Below, in pieces: positions 1-10,784 of a stretch of 64,000 bases of DNA (its first letter is position 1; the number at the start of each line of letters is the position of its first letter). Source of the stretch: Pezizomycotina sp. ARF18 (lineage: Eukaryota; Ascomycota); the NCBI GenBank assembly GCA_002224055.1, contig AZLU01000013.1, positions 1 through 64,000 of the forward strand. Direction: 5' to 3'. Made by a program: the position numbers and the translations under genes. The notes beneath the pieces are model-generated. The model was not told the origin of the DNA. It did no database searches and saw only the letters and a program-made list of their open reading frames with translations.

Positions 1-2013
1 GATATCTATCCATGCTTTGATTGTCCAGATGGAAATATAGATACCGAAAGGTATATAGTGTTTTTAAGATTGGTACGTTATGTCCACCAATATCCGTCTT
101 CCGGGTGTCTCCTGCCAATAAGATATTAGATTCAACAAAGACGCTCTTGTTCAAATAAAAACAATATGGGCTGGAGTTAAGGCTGTGGATGAATATTGTG
201 AGTACGTTAACGCTCGAAACTACAAGTACTTTACGGAATACATACAGAAGTAGAATATACAGAGACCAATGATAACGTGCCAGGGCAATATTCGGCTGCA
301 TGCCAGCGCACTATTCTAAGATCATTTGAACTATTGCAACGATATATGAGAAGTCGTTTACAATTGAATGGGAGTAGCTGCACTTTGATTTACATACCGC
401 CCTATTCGGTTCGATTCCTGATAAGAATCTAGTGTATCAATGTTGATAATGCTGAATGGTACCACTGAGCGCATACGCTGGCACCGTTTCGAAACTATTC
501 CGGCTTCTAGAACGGTAAAAGTGTTGGCATTGTCCGAAGATGAAAATATTATCATGTTTCTGCTCCTTATCAAGACGATATTGAGAGAGACGCTCTTGGT
601 CGGGCGGACTATATACTATCCTGTGACTGATATCTCGAGCGTCTCTCTATTCAGCAAGAAGAAAAAGCATCTATATCTACAATCATAATTATAATAATAT
701 ATATATGTGCAATCTTCTAAATAGATCTCTGTCATCCTCTCTTCTACCGTTTGGCGGGAATGGAGGAATCCAGATCTCTCTATATCCCTTTGTATCCTGA
801 GTGTCCTAATACAATTCAAAGTAATGTGACAGGTACATATACATATATATATATAAACTTTACCATCAATGAGTGACCGTAGATGCCTGTGTCTCGATAT
901 CTAGAGCTATACCGTGGTTCTCCAAAATAAAATGTTAGAACTTGATGACCTGGATATAACTAAATATCATCTACATACGTACACGGTATACAAATACATC
1001 AATCTAGACAAAGTTACCTTTTAGAGAAAAAAACCGTCTCGTTCAATGTAGCACGGTTGTTTTACTTGTCATGTTCTCTACCAGTAGTCCTTTCTCCAAA
1101 TACACACTGTTAGGCATTTATCTACCACTCCTCCCTCTTCTTGACCGTAATTGTAGAAATCTTTGATCTAACTAATAATTACAACAAGTTACGCTCGGGT
1201 TTTAGGGCACTCTTTCAGCTGATATCATGATAGCTAGCATACTATATAGAGGGTTACTTTACTATCTCCTCGTAGATTTCGGGTACTGTCATTGCTTGGA
1301 CAAGATACATGATAATCAAAACTACCCATTAGACAAAAAGATAACCAGGAAACTCGTCTCTGCAGTCGATTAAATCGCACAGGTTCCGCAAGAAAATTAG
1401 AAGCTTAGCATAAAGGCTCCCCCGGACATACATTGGAGTTTATATATATATATATATATATCGTTTTTCAAACCATATGTGTAACTAGTGTACGAAGCTA
1501 CAACATAAGCGGTGGGGAAGCATGCACTGAGGGAAAGTCGTAAATTACTTGTGTAGCTTATAGATGAGATAACCGTACAAAGGGGAGGAAAGAAAATCTC
1601 GACATCGCGTATAAAACCGATGCACGGCGAAGACAATGATTCAAGAGGGTTGGACCTCTTGGATGTGAAAGGGAAAAAATTAGCCCGTGCATTAGGCGGA
1701 CTATTATTCTATTAGGTATTAGAGGTGGATATCTATGAAGGTATAGAAAAAACGCAATGTAATCCTCTTACAACGAGGGGGAAAAAAGGCTCCTCGCACG
1801 GAAGAGGGAAATATATACAAAAAGAATCGAAACTACTTCTACATGGTACGCTTCTGTATGACAATGGTCTCTAGAAACAAGCATGATTCCTAGGCACATG
1901 CAATCATCTACTATCCCCTTCGAATAATTTTAATGTAAATGGTGGTAAGAAGAAGCGGGTGCACAATTATAGAATGTGTGCATTTAATGACTGAAGTGGA
2001 GAGGTAACTCGTA
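1..2013. other. Intergenic, no gene recognised
   Basis: No protein family is recognisable here on either strand. Open frames are short and lack conserved motifs. The stretch is AT-rich, with a (TA)n microsatellite at about 1439-1461 and other TA-rich patches near 700 and 850. Confidence 0.5.
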
Positions 2014-3736
2014 TTAAGGTGCAGAAGGTGCAGAGGATGCGGAAGCTTCTGCTTCTGGTTGCGGCTTGACAACTTGTTTGCCCCATTCTTTTCTAGCGAG
2101 TTGAATCTCCTCTATGAGCTTGCTTGCAAAAAAGCCGGCGTCAACCGGGATAACGGGCAGAAACATAATGGTGCTTCGGATCGACGTGTGCAAAAGGACT
2201 TTTGTGGGATGAACAAGTTAGTATCTGAGCTATAAGTAAAGTAATAGTATGGAAGATTGCACAATTATGGTAACTTACGCTAAAGTCTTTGGACCAGAGT
2301 AAAATAGGTGTGGACCTTCCAGCTCCTTCGTAACGTCGGCTTGAGTAGTCTTCTTAGGACCGAAGCTTTTGTACATTCCTCTGATCCCGTACGCGAGTGC
2401 TAGCGTTGTGCCCACACTCTCCATCCACGTTGGCACAGACGTCGTTTCTACATTGTAAAGGACGGATACTGGTCCCGTCGGCATCGACCGTCTCTTGTAG
2501 CCGAAAGATTTGCGTGAAAGCGAAGGCCGGGTTTAGCTTCAGGATCCGAACAAGGTCTAGCTTTCTTTTTTTCTTCGATAATCGACAAGCTCCGTGGTAA
2601 TCGGAGCTTCTGTGTTTTCTGGGGCTGATTCTTCCGCAGTTCCGCGGCGGACACGGTTGCGGATCGTTGAGAACCTTTTGCGTGAGTCCGTTGAACGATA
2701 GCCGTTTCGTATTGACAAGATTCGAGCTTCTCCGCCTAATAAGCTTCCTCCGAGGTGGTTGATCTATAGTTGCTGTCGCTTCGGGTGTTGCTTGTGATGC
2801 TTCTTTCGTAGTTCCTTCTTCGATGCGGCTGGCGCTGATGGCGCCGCAGCAGGTTGTACCTCAACCACTCGTGTCACGTTTCCTTCGTTTCCTTCGAGAG
2901 GTTCGGACTTTTCTTCGGCTCCGGCTCCGCTCGATGTAGATCTCGAAGCTTCTCAATCTCGGGCGCGCTAGTCGTGCTTCGATTGCTGGAGCTCGTACTA
3001 CTCTGCTGAAGGTCTTTCAACGAGCTGGGGTCGCATTTCGCTCCTGCAAGCACCAAAACACCCCTCCAATTGCCCCAATAACCTTTCTGGGACCCTGGTG
3101 GTTCTTCAAACCATCCTCGTGGAGCTTTCAGAACCTCCTGAGGTAAGAAGTCTTCGTCAGATGCCGTAGACTTCCGTTTGAACCTTAAATCGAACGTTCG
3201 TGCTCTCGGCGGTGCAACGCGTAGCCTCTTCGTCAGAGGGAAGTAGGACCGCACGAGATTCTGGAGAGTTTTCGAGTCTGTATACTGGCTAATTGTCTTG
3301 TTGAAGACACCCGGGAAGATGACAGCGTCGTAAGGCTGCACCGAGAAACCTGGCTGACCCCAGGCGTGTGGTGCAAGGTACTCATCAGTACCGACCATTT
3401 CGTAAAACAAATCTATTTCCCATTTGCTCCGGCCCTAAATTTCTCCAAAAGGATTTTTAGTTAGCGTTTGTATATTTAGATCAGAAGATTATCTTCAAGA
3501 AACTCATTGGCTAACAAAACACAGTATCTTACCATTGCTGACGAAACCAACTTCTCTCTAGAAAGCGTTGCTCTGCCTTTGCAACTTGGCCATATTCGTC
3601 GCAAACTCGACAGTATAGCCCTGATCGCGAAGCGCTTCCATGGCTTCGCGACCGAAGTTGGGTCAACTCCTTTGTTCGGAAGGATAATTAGAATCCTTGG
3701 GATAGGTAGGTCCATGTCGTCCCCTATAGATGACAT
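2014..3736 (-). CDS. DJ-1/ThiJ/PfpI-like protein, frame-disrupted
   Basis: The reading begins at an ATG at 3736 with a beta-strand segment, IPRILIILPNKGVDPT. It continues in another frame with EALRDQGYTVEFAT, and then with YDAVIFPGVFNKTISQY. This order matches the fungal DJ-1/PfpI (class I glutamine amidotransferase-like) fold. Downstream pieces fit the C-terminal part of the same family: VPTWMESVGTTLALAYGIRG, then DAGFFASKLIEEIQLARKEW. The protein ends with an Ala/Ser/Pro tail and a stop at 2014. The nucleophile elbow, usually I-C-H-G, is not visible; the aligned stretch reads NWRGVLVLAGAK. About 60-100 low-complexity residues rich in Ser, Lys and Glu lie between the two halves. Several frame changes occur, consistent with the window-wide indels. 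Exons are not fixed, and the function (glyoxalase, chaperone or other) cannot be assigned. Confidence 0.6.
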
Positions 3737-4581
3737 CGTGGTGCTTGAACGCGGTATGATCGTTCAAAGGTAATAAATAGAGTTTGCGATCCTTATTCCA
3801 GGAAGATCTCCAATGGAGAATTGGAATTCTATTCCACCGAAGCTTCGAGGGGTTTTCGAACCAATTAAAAAGGGTTGAGAACCTGTGTCGGCGGGTAATT
3901 AAGGTAACGAGGAAGATATATTGTAAATAGTCGCACGTTTGCGGCTTGGATCCAGGAAAAAAACTGACGTCAAAAAAAAAAAAAAAAAAAAATACAATAC
4001 AATACAATAAAATAAAATAAAATAACTAAAAAGAACCCCTGTGACTTTAGATATAAAATATGTCAACGAAGTTTGTCCTGCCAATAGGATAAAATGAAAG
4101 TAAAAGGTAGAAAGGCTTTGCGCAAAGAAAAAAGCCAAAGTGCACCTGAAAGATGCACGAATATATCATAAATAAATAAATAAAATCAACGGGAAGAAAG
4201 TCGAAGGGATACTATACTGTTGACAACATTGAGGCGTTAAAAATACAAGAGGAGGGATCGGAGGGCAAGGTTTTTGATTGTTTACGATCTTTTTTCGTCC
4301 GTACCTGGTTTGTCTAATCGCTTTCTTTCTTTCCTCCGATAAGGCAATCCTAGGTAGCACCTTCTATTTTTGCGGTGTAAACAGGAAATTTGTCTCCTGA
4401 GACTGGTCCAATAAATGACTCGAAGAAATGAGCGAGTTCAATGCGCGACTTGTATATTCTCGAAGGCGTTCCTGAACGATCTTTGCGACGTGAACTTTTC
4501 GCTGTAATTTTGTTTAATTTTTTTTCCCTTTTCTTCTACGTTAGGATTAGAAGAGATGAAAATTGCCAAAGCCAAAGCCAA

Positions 4582-4616
<35 letters not shown>

Positions 4617-6529
4617 AAAAGAAGGGTTCCGCCGCAGTTGGCCAGCTTGAGCAACGAAAATTTTTTATTTTTGGATGTTCACAAGAGTGAGGTTTCAAGA
4701 AAGCAAAGAAAGAAGAAAGAACTTACCGAGTGACTTGTTCTGATTGCTATTCACGCGGCACACCAGTTTGCTCTTGTACACCACTTTTTTATTTTCTTTT
4801 CTCTTCTTCCTCTCAGGTGTCTTTCAAGGGATCGATGAAGGCCGGCGGCTTTATTCCTGTTGTTGCTATTAAACAGGGAGGCGAATAAATAAACACTCGG
4901 GCAGGGACGGTTGTCGTTGATATTATTTATATTCAAGAGGACTGGAGATGGAGAGAGAGAAAGAGAGACCGAGAGCTCTTCTTATTTTCGTTGTATTTCG
5001 CTCTTCGTTGTCGTAACTTCGTTGTTTCGTTTTCGTCCTCTTTCAACACGATCCAGAGTTCAGAACAAAAACATTCCCAAATTCATTCAATTAATTTTAC
5101 CCCAGGTTTCCCTCGTCTGCTTTATATGATTTCCAGTTGAAGGGACAGGTAAATCGCCTATCTTATTACTGCTTTCTTCCTTTCCCCCCCTTCGCCTTTT
5201 TTGTGGGTTTGGGTGCGTGCGCGCGTAACCACTGGGCAGGTGTCGGGACCGACGCACATGGTGGAGCTTCCTTCATGCAAGGTTCTTTCTAATAAATGTC
5301 GGCTGTATGACGGATCTACCGTTTCCCAATAGATGAGGAGGAGGAACCGTTTTTTTACAAGAAATCCACCAATCCCAAGCTTCCGTATGACATGGGGAAA
5401 TGTAATCATTCAAAAGCAAAAGAAAAATCCTCCCGGTACGTACCTTCGGAAGCGGACGGGTTTTGAAAAGAAAAAGACAATATTAGACCGAGATATTATT
5501 ATTAGGCAGATCGCTTTTGATTTGTAGTCTTCTCTAGATCTGGTTGGGGTTGACTGTCGAGGGGTTAATAATCATGCCTATTATTTCCTGTAGGTTCGGG
5601 CCTGGGGCCTAGGCGAATAGGAGGAAACGAAAAAAGAAATGAGTGGTGGAAAAAGCTTAGAGCCGTCTCCGATGGTATGCAGGTCGGTACTTGGTCATCC
5701 CGAGCCGAGTCGCGCTAAATTTGTAGTGAGAGTATTGTATTGTACCAGACAGAAAAATAATCACGAGATACCGAGCCTTAAAAATAAGAAAGGCGAAGGG
5801 GAAAAAATTACTTGACTGGTCACCTAAAACTTTAGCGAGCAATTTGACGAGATCGTGCGTAGGTCATCTGCTGGAGGACGAGTAGATGACTTGTAAGGTA
5901 AGGCGAGCTTACTTATATAATTCATTATTACACGAAATTATTTCGTAGTAGACAGCTTCGAAGTAGCGTCTAGAGCATTCGAGAACGTGTGTAACTCCAG
6001 TTAAGTTATTTTAATGATTATTTTTTGAATCCAAAGAGGCCGGATTTCCTTGTACCTGCATGCTGGCATTAAGGATAAAAGGCTTGTGATAAACATATTA
6101 TATCTTTTCGATAAGAGATCTGATTAGTAGAGCATCTCTTTTGCGAATGAGAGATAATAATATAGTTTCTCTCTCTGATTGTTTCACATTTGAGAATAAA
6201 TAAGAAGCCCAATTCTTGGGCCGATATTCCATTACGCTGTCCGTCGGCCAAGCCGAAAACAACTTATTGGAGAAAAAAAGTTGTATGAAAATAAATGGTA
6301 GACTGAGAGGTCCAAGAAGCGTCACAATGTCTTAAGTTTGCTTCAAGATCTCCGTTTTTGAACCATATATCAAGCTCAACTAATACATGAGCTATATCGC
6401 CTGTACCTTACTGTTCCACCGGAAACTCATGACGTTTAGAAGTACATTTGGCTCGTGAAGGCAGCGAAGATTCGAGTATTCGGAATGGTATGAAATAGAC
6501 TACCAGATTATCTGCCACTCCACACGAAC
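3737..6529. other. Intergenic, homopolymer-rich
   Basis: No gene is recognised. The stretch holds poly-A runs at about 3972-3992 (21 A) and 4585-4614 (30 A), an AATAC/AATAA-type repeat just after 3992, and GA-rich simple sequence near 4950. Open frames here are low-complexity. Confidence 0.5.
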
Positions 6530-7465
6530 TCACCACGGATGAGCTTGCAATACGCCACCGCGGCTCGCGTCGGTATTACGACTCCTCCTCCTCCACCTCC
6601 ACTCCTCCTCTGCACTTGGCCAACTGTCGACCGCAGGATACCCTGAGGGCGCTTTGTAACCTTTGCCGCCTGTGATTTTCAAAAGGGTAAAGGCGTTTGT
6701 CAGCACTGCTATCCTCTAAATGCGAAAAATCCCGTAGTCCGTACATAAGGACGATAATACCCCCCTTTAACGCTCTCGACGACTACATTCCTGTCCACCT
6801 CTACCACGGCCGCCACCCTGGACAATCTCAGCAAGCACCTGGTGCAGCGTCTCAAAGTTGAATATAAGGTCTAGCTCGCAGACGTCTTCGAATATTTGAT
6901 TCAGACACTCGACGAAGACCTGTATCAAGTCTAGCAGACCGAGCTCGCTCTCCAGGTCGTCTGCTATGACAATGAAGTACAATGTCGCATAATGCCGGTA
7001 TATAATCCGCGTTGGTACGTCGGTGGTGGAAGGCAGGGCAAGGTTGGATGTCTTGCGGAGAAGCGGCGGAAGAGGGAGGAAGTTACATGCCGAGGCTGGG
7101 CGGTTGGACACGAGAGCGAAGATTTCGGAGAGGAGACGCTGCTGGAGGTTCACATCCTGAGGGAAGTTGTAAAAAGATCGTATCAGCAAAGACTAAAAAG
7201 ACGTATTTGCCTCCGTAGAGAGGTACATGGTATCTGTTGATGGGCTTACTATCTGAGAATAGAACTTTGTCAACCTCGGTTGTCCGTTATTATTGAAGAC
7301 CAGGACAGCGTTGATCCTATATCAACACACAAGCAGGATGTTAGTCAGTCCTTGGAGTGCCTCCAAAATAAAAATAGAAAGCAATAATACATTAAATAAA
7401 TAGATATTGCTTTCAATCGATAAATATCATCCGTTCAGCTGCTGGTTGCTATTATTATCTTACAT
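6530..7465 (-). CDS. APS3: AP-3 complex sigma (small) subunit
   Basis: This is the small sigma chain of the AP-3 adaptor, which acts in cargo sorting from Golgi/endosomes to the vacuole. The pieces follow the sigma-adaptin order: INAVLVFNNNGQPRLTKFYS, then LLSEIFALVSNRP, FLPLPPLL, IIYRHYATLYFIVI, LDLIQVFVECLNQIFEDVC and ELDLIFNFETLHQVLAEIV. The start codon is split by an intron: exon 1 ends with AT at 7464 and exon 2 begins with G at 7317 (intron 7463-7318). A second intron ends at 7157, giving an exon from 7156. After LAEIVQGG the family's V-V-E-T-like end is found one frame over as VVEVDRNVVVESVK, which implies a one-base indel near 6825. A last exon from about 6669 to a stop at 6530 is tentative. 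The gene is divergent from eL42. Identity is secure; the C-terminus is not. Confidence 0.88.
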
Positions 7466-7916
7466 ATTGGCTTCGGAGGTTTCCAGAATGACATGATCGT
7501 TTGGTGCCCTGTTTAGCTCGCTCGGATTGCGTTTCGTAACTGCAAGCTTTGACCTAAGATAGATTTCTTGGATTTACTGGGCAAAGGCTAAAGCCGATCG
7601 ACATCGACATGGGGGGGGTAGGAAAAGGCTTGGCAGGTCTGGAGGGCTTTTTGCCCTAAAGTTGCTGTGGCGTGTGTGGCTGTGAGTGGCTTTATATATA
7701 TATATATTTTTAAACTCCCACACAAAAAATCAAAAAAAACGCAGTCAACTGCTGCTACAGCAAAGCAAAGATTCACCCCCCCAAGCAATTTTCCCAATAT
7801 CGAAACACCTCAATCATCGACGGCCCAGAAATTACATCGAAGACGACGTAACCCCCTTTCGATATCTCGATACACCCCCTCGATCGTCAAACTTAAACAC
7901 TCAGTAATCCTTCAAA
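7466..7916. promoter_or_regulatory. Bidirectional promoter region between AP-3 sigma and eL42
   Basis: This spacer of about 450 bp separates two head-to-head genes and must hold the promoters and 5' leaders of both. It has a TA/T-rich element at 7693-7712, a poly-A-rich stretch at 7725-7740, and C-rich pyrimidine runs just upstream of the eL42 start. No specific transcription-factor site can be assigned. Confidence 0.5.
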
Positions 7917-8766
7917 ATGGTAAGAACTTCGAATCTCGTGCGATATTTCCTTTTGGGTTCACGTGTATAGCTGGTGGAGAGATGGCGAACTGGGCGATGG
8001 ATTCAAGGTCGACATCTTCATGGGTGTTTTCTTTTCTGGGGAAATGCTCGGATTATTTCGAAACTGGTTCCTATCATAGAGCACGGGAGCTTGCCTACAA
8101 ACTGTTCTAGTCGACGTTGGGAGATAATGGAGAGATGGAAATTTGCTTTCGAGAGTGGACTTGATATGGGCCGCCGAAATACGTTGAATATTCTCCATAC
8201 AGGAGCTAATTGGAGCATGGCGATGTCATCTAGGTTAACGTCCCCAACCCGCAAGACTTACTGCAAGGGCAAGACCTGCAGGAAACACACCCAACACAAG
8301 GTCACCCAGTACAAGGCTGGCAAGGTACTCAGAAAACCACTTTCCAAACCATAACCGATCAAAAAAAAATAGTTCAACATATAATCAACATTGGATAGGA
8401 ACGAGGCGTTTGCTGATACAGGAGTTTGGTATATTGTTTTATAGGCTTCTCTTTTCGCCCAGGGAAAGAGACGTTACGACCGAAAGCAGTCCGGTTACGG
8501 AGTCAGACCAAGCCCGTGTTCCACAAGAAGGCGAAGACCACGAAGAAGATCGTCCTGAGATTAGAATGCACGAACTGCAAGACGAAAGAACCAGCTGGCC
8601 CTCAAGCGATGCAAGCACTTCGAGCTGGGGTACGAAAACACTCTCCAACGTTTCACTGGATTGCTCACCCTATCTTTCTGTCAGCGAGAACGACTGCTAA
8701 CTATTGTTCTTTTTCCCCCTCTCTAGTGGTGACAAGAAGACAAAGGGTGCCGCACTTGTTTTCTAA
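7917..8766 (+). CDS. RPL42: 60S ribosomal protein eL42 (former L44/L36a)
   Basis: eL42 is a zinc-binding large-subunit protein near the tRNA E-site. The ATG at 7917-7919 is followed at once by intron 1 (7920-8233, 314 nt). Exon 2 (8234-8324) gives VNVP then [18 protein letters not shown]. Exon 3 (8445-8629) gives [39 protein letters not shown] and the CTNC zinc pair. Exon 4 (8727-8766) ends [12 protein letters not shown]-stop. The expected length of about 106 residues is met. Three indels break the frame: two bases are missing after VNVP (about 8248), one G is missing in the GGA-GGT run (about 8502), and one A is extra in AAGACGAAAG (about 8586). Since the protein is essential, these are probably sequence errors. 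The Pro in TKPVFHK (yeast Pro56 position) is kept, the form linked to cycloheximide sensitivity. Confidence 0.95.
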
Positions 8767-9325
8767 ACCCATTCGCTTTTGTGCTATTTACTTGTCTTGT
8801 CCTTACGTGTTCTATTATCTCTTTTTAAACTGGGGTTTCTGGGTCTTTTGTTCTCATTTTCCTACTTACATACATCTTTTCTTAGCCTTTGGGTGTATTC
8901 ATCTTCTTCCTTTTATCTCCTTTAAATTCCAAGCATTTTGTTATTATAATAATAATAATGGTTTTTCGGTTTTTCTTTTCGTAAACCGGGTTTCTGACGA
9001 CGCTACTACAAATATACTCACATTTCTCGTCGCATTCTGCGGCAATTCACACAACATTCCTTAAATTTAAGTTTCAACTGCAGGCGAAAATAGGGGAAAT
9101 AAAGCAAATAATCAACGATACACTGTTGTCAAAGGTCGACATCTTCAAGCGAGCTCGAATTGTAAAGTTATACGTTCAGCGAAACGAATAATGGATATCT
9201 TGCAAGCATGAAACCAAAAGATCGATTAAAGTACACGCCACGTCATTTGTTCTCGCTTGCGCCCTCGTAGACACGCTGAGCACAAGGCAACACGCCTTCC
9301 GTAAAACTCTAAGACAATAATTACC

Positions 9326-9362
<37 letters not shown>

Positions 9363-9400
9363 AAAAAGAGAAAGAAGCTCTGGATAAATAAACGCCTCGC
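8767..9400. other. Convergent 3' region between eL42 and 2H phosphoesterase
   Basis: This holds T-rich 3' untranslated-like sequence after eL42 and then a 35-A tract. No further gene is seen. Confidence 0.5.
9327..9361. repeat. Poly-A tract, 35 bases
   Basis: This uninterrupted run of 35 A is the longest homopolymer noticed in the window. It lies just beyond the 3' end of the minus-strand 2H phosphoesterase gene. No coding element sits beside it that would make it a retroposon tail. Confidence 0.9.
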
Positions 9401-10784
9401 TCAAAATCCCTTCCCAAGCGCTTCGGTCTGGCCACCACGTACCAAAGTCTCCCTGATCTGAAATCCAGACCTTGCTCTTCCCCGATAATCCACTCCGTCC
9501 TGGACCGTCGTAAGTGTCGAGCCACTCATTGATCTCGTCCAGCTTTTGAACCATCTCTCGATCTTGGATTTCCCAATGACCTTGATGGGCACGCTCTTCG
9601 TGATATCCGCTTGGGAAGAAGCCGTGAGAACATTGCTTGAATTGGCTTCCAGGTCATTGGTAACGTGTCTTCCGTCGTGATGAACCTGGCGATGGTAATA
9701 TGCGCCGATGGGACGGTGTATCGACTGTCTATCGCCGCTCCCGCCTTCCTCGTCATATCGAAGACGTCGCGCCGGAGATGCTGGTAGGTATAGCTGTAGT
9801 CGTGATGATCATTCTGAGCATCGTCGTCCTTGGGCCCAGACGCCGGGATGAATGAAATCGCACAGGCCGATCCGTCGAAGGAGAGTATTGGCTTGACGAG
9901 CTTAGCGCGATGCTTGTAGGTGTGGTTTACTATCGTGTTCATAGACTTATGACCGAGAGTTTGGATAAGGTTTGCTACCACATCCGGCGTCTGCGAGTGG
10001 GTAACTTCCAAGACGGTCATGTGTAGGTTGGGGGGAGGCATGAGCCAGAGGTCTTAAGGTTTTCGTCATGTTAGTTTCGCCGAAGGAGTATAAGAAAATT
10101 TGTATATTTATATTCAATATAAATTGATATAGAATAAGAATGCGAAGTTGTGGATACATACTCGGTGCGATGGCTCTCAGCCTCCCCTGGACCTGCGCAA
10201 CAAGGTTACGAACGGGGAGCGGAGGCCGAGCCCAGAGGACAAGACAGTTCCTATGATCAATGGTCCCGTCGCGTAGGACGTGGGAACGGAGGAGTAGCTG
10301 ATCTAACTTTATCGGGGTGGGGTCTGTGAGAAGTTTCGTCCGGCATTGGGAATTTCTAGTTCGTCGATGGGTATCGTATGCTTCGCTAATTGCTGTCTGG
10401 TGGTTGAACCGAAAAAAAAAAGACGATATCAGCTTACCCTATAAAAGTTCTTTACGACAGGGGAGGCAAGCGAGGGTAACACCCATAAAAAAAGAAGGGG
10501 GGCAAAAGACACACGTCATTAAAACAGACATGGAAAAGAAAAAAAAATATTAATTACTTAAGTACTCAAGTCAAAACTGCTGGAACCTACCGACTCGTTG
10601 TCGCAATTAATATCATAACGTTGTATGGGTTGGTCAGCTCATCTGGAAGCTTGGTCGTTGCATCTTGAGCTTTGGCCTTTATTGGTGTTGACGTCCCTGA
10701 CAAATCGACAAAAGTGTTCAGAGAATCTGGTAGGGGAAAGATATCAGAACTAGGGGGCGGAACGGCGACCATGGCTGGCGACAT
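9401..10784 (-). CDS. 2H phosphoesterase (fungal RNA ligase/cyclic nucleotide phosphodiesterase-like)
   Basis: Two HxTx motifs define the 2H fold: NLHMTVLEV at about 10000-10030 and SAHITIARFI near 9670. They stand about 115 residues apart, as in the fungal family of this name. An upstream exon (about 10310-10170) reads DGTIDHRNCLVLWARPPLPV and joins through a GTATGT intron to APNLWLMPPPNLHM. A probable first exon starts at 10784 and contains LTNPYNVMI. The C-terminal part changes frame after FITTEDTLPM. It continues as DEINEWLDTYDGPG, WIIGEEQGLDFRSGRLWY and LGKGF-stop, the usual fungal ending. At least two indels are needed. Related enzymes act on 2',5' or cyclic phosphate bonds; the substrate here is unknown. 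Both catalytic histidines and threonines are present. Confidence in the family is high, and in the first exon moderate. Confidence 0.82.

Noticed and set aside
7920-8233. A snoRNA inside eL42 intron 1
   Set aside because: The intron is long enough, but I found no paired C/D boxes and no convincing H/ACA hairpins.
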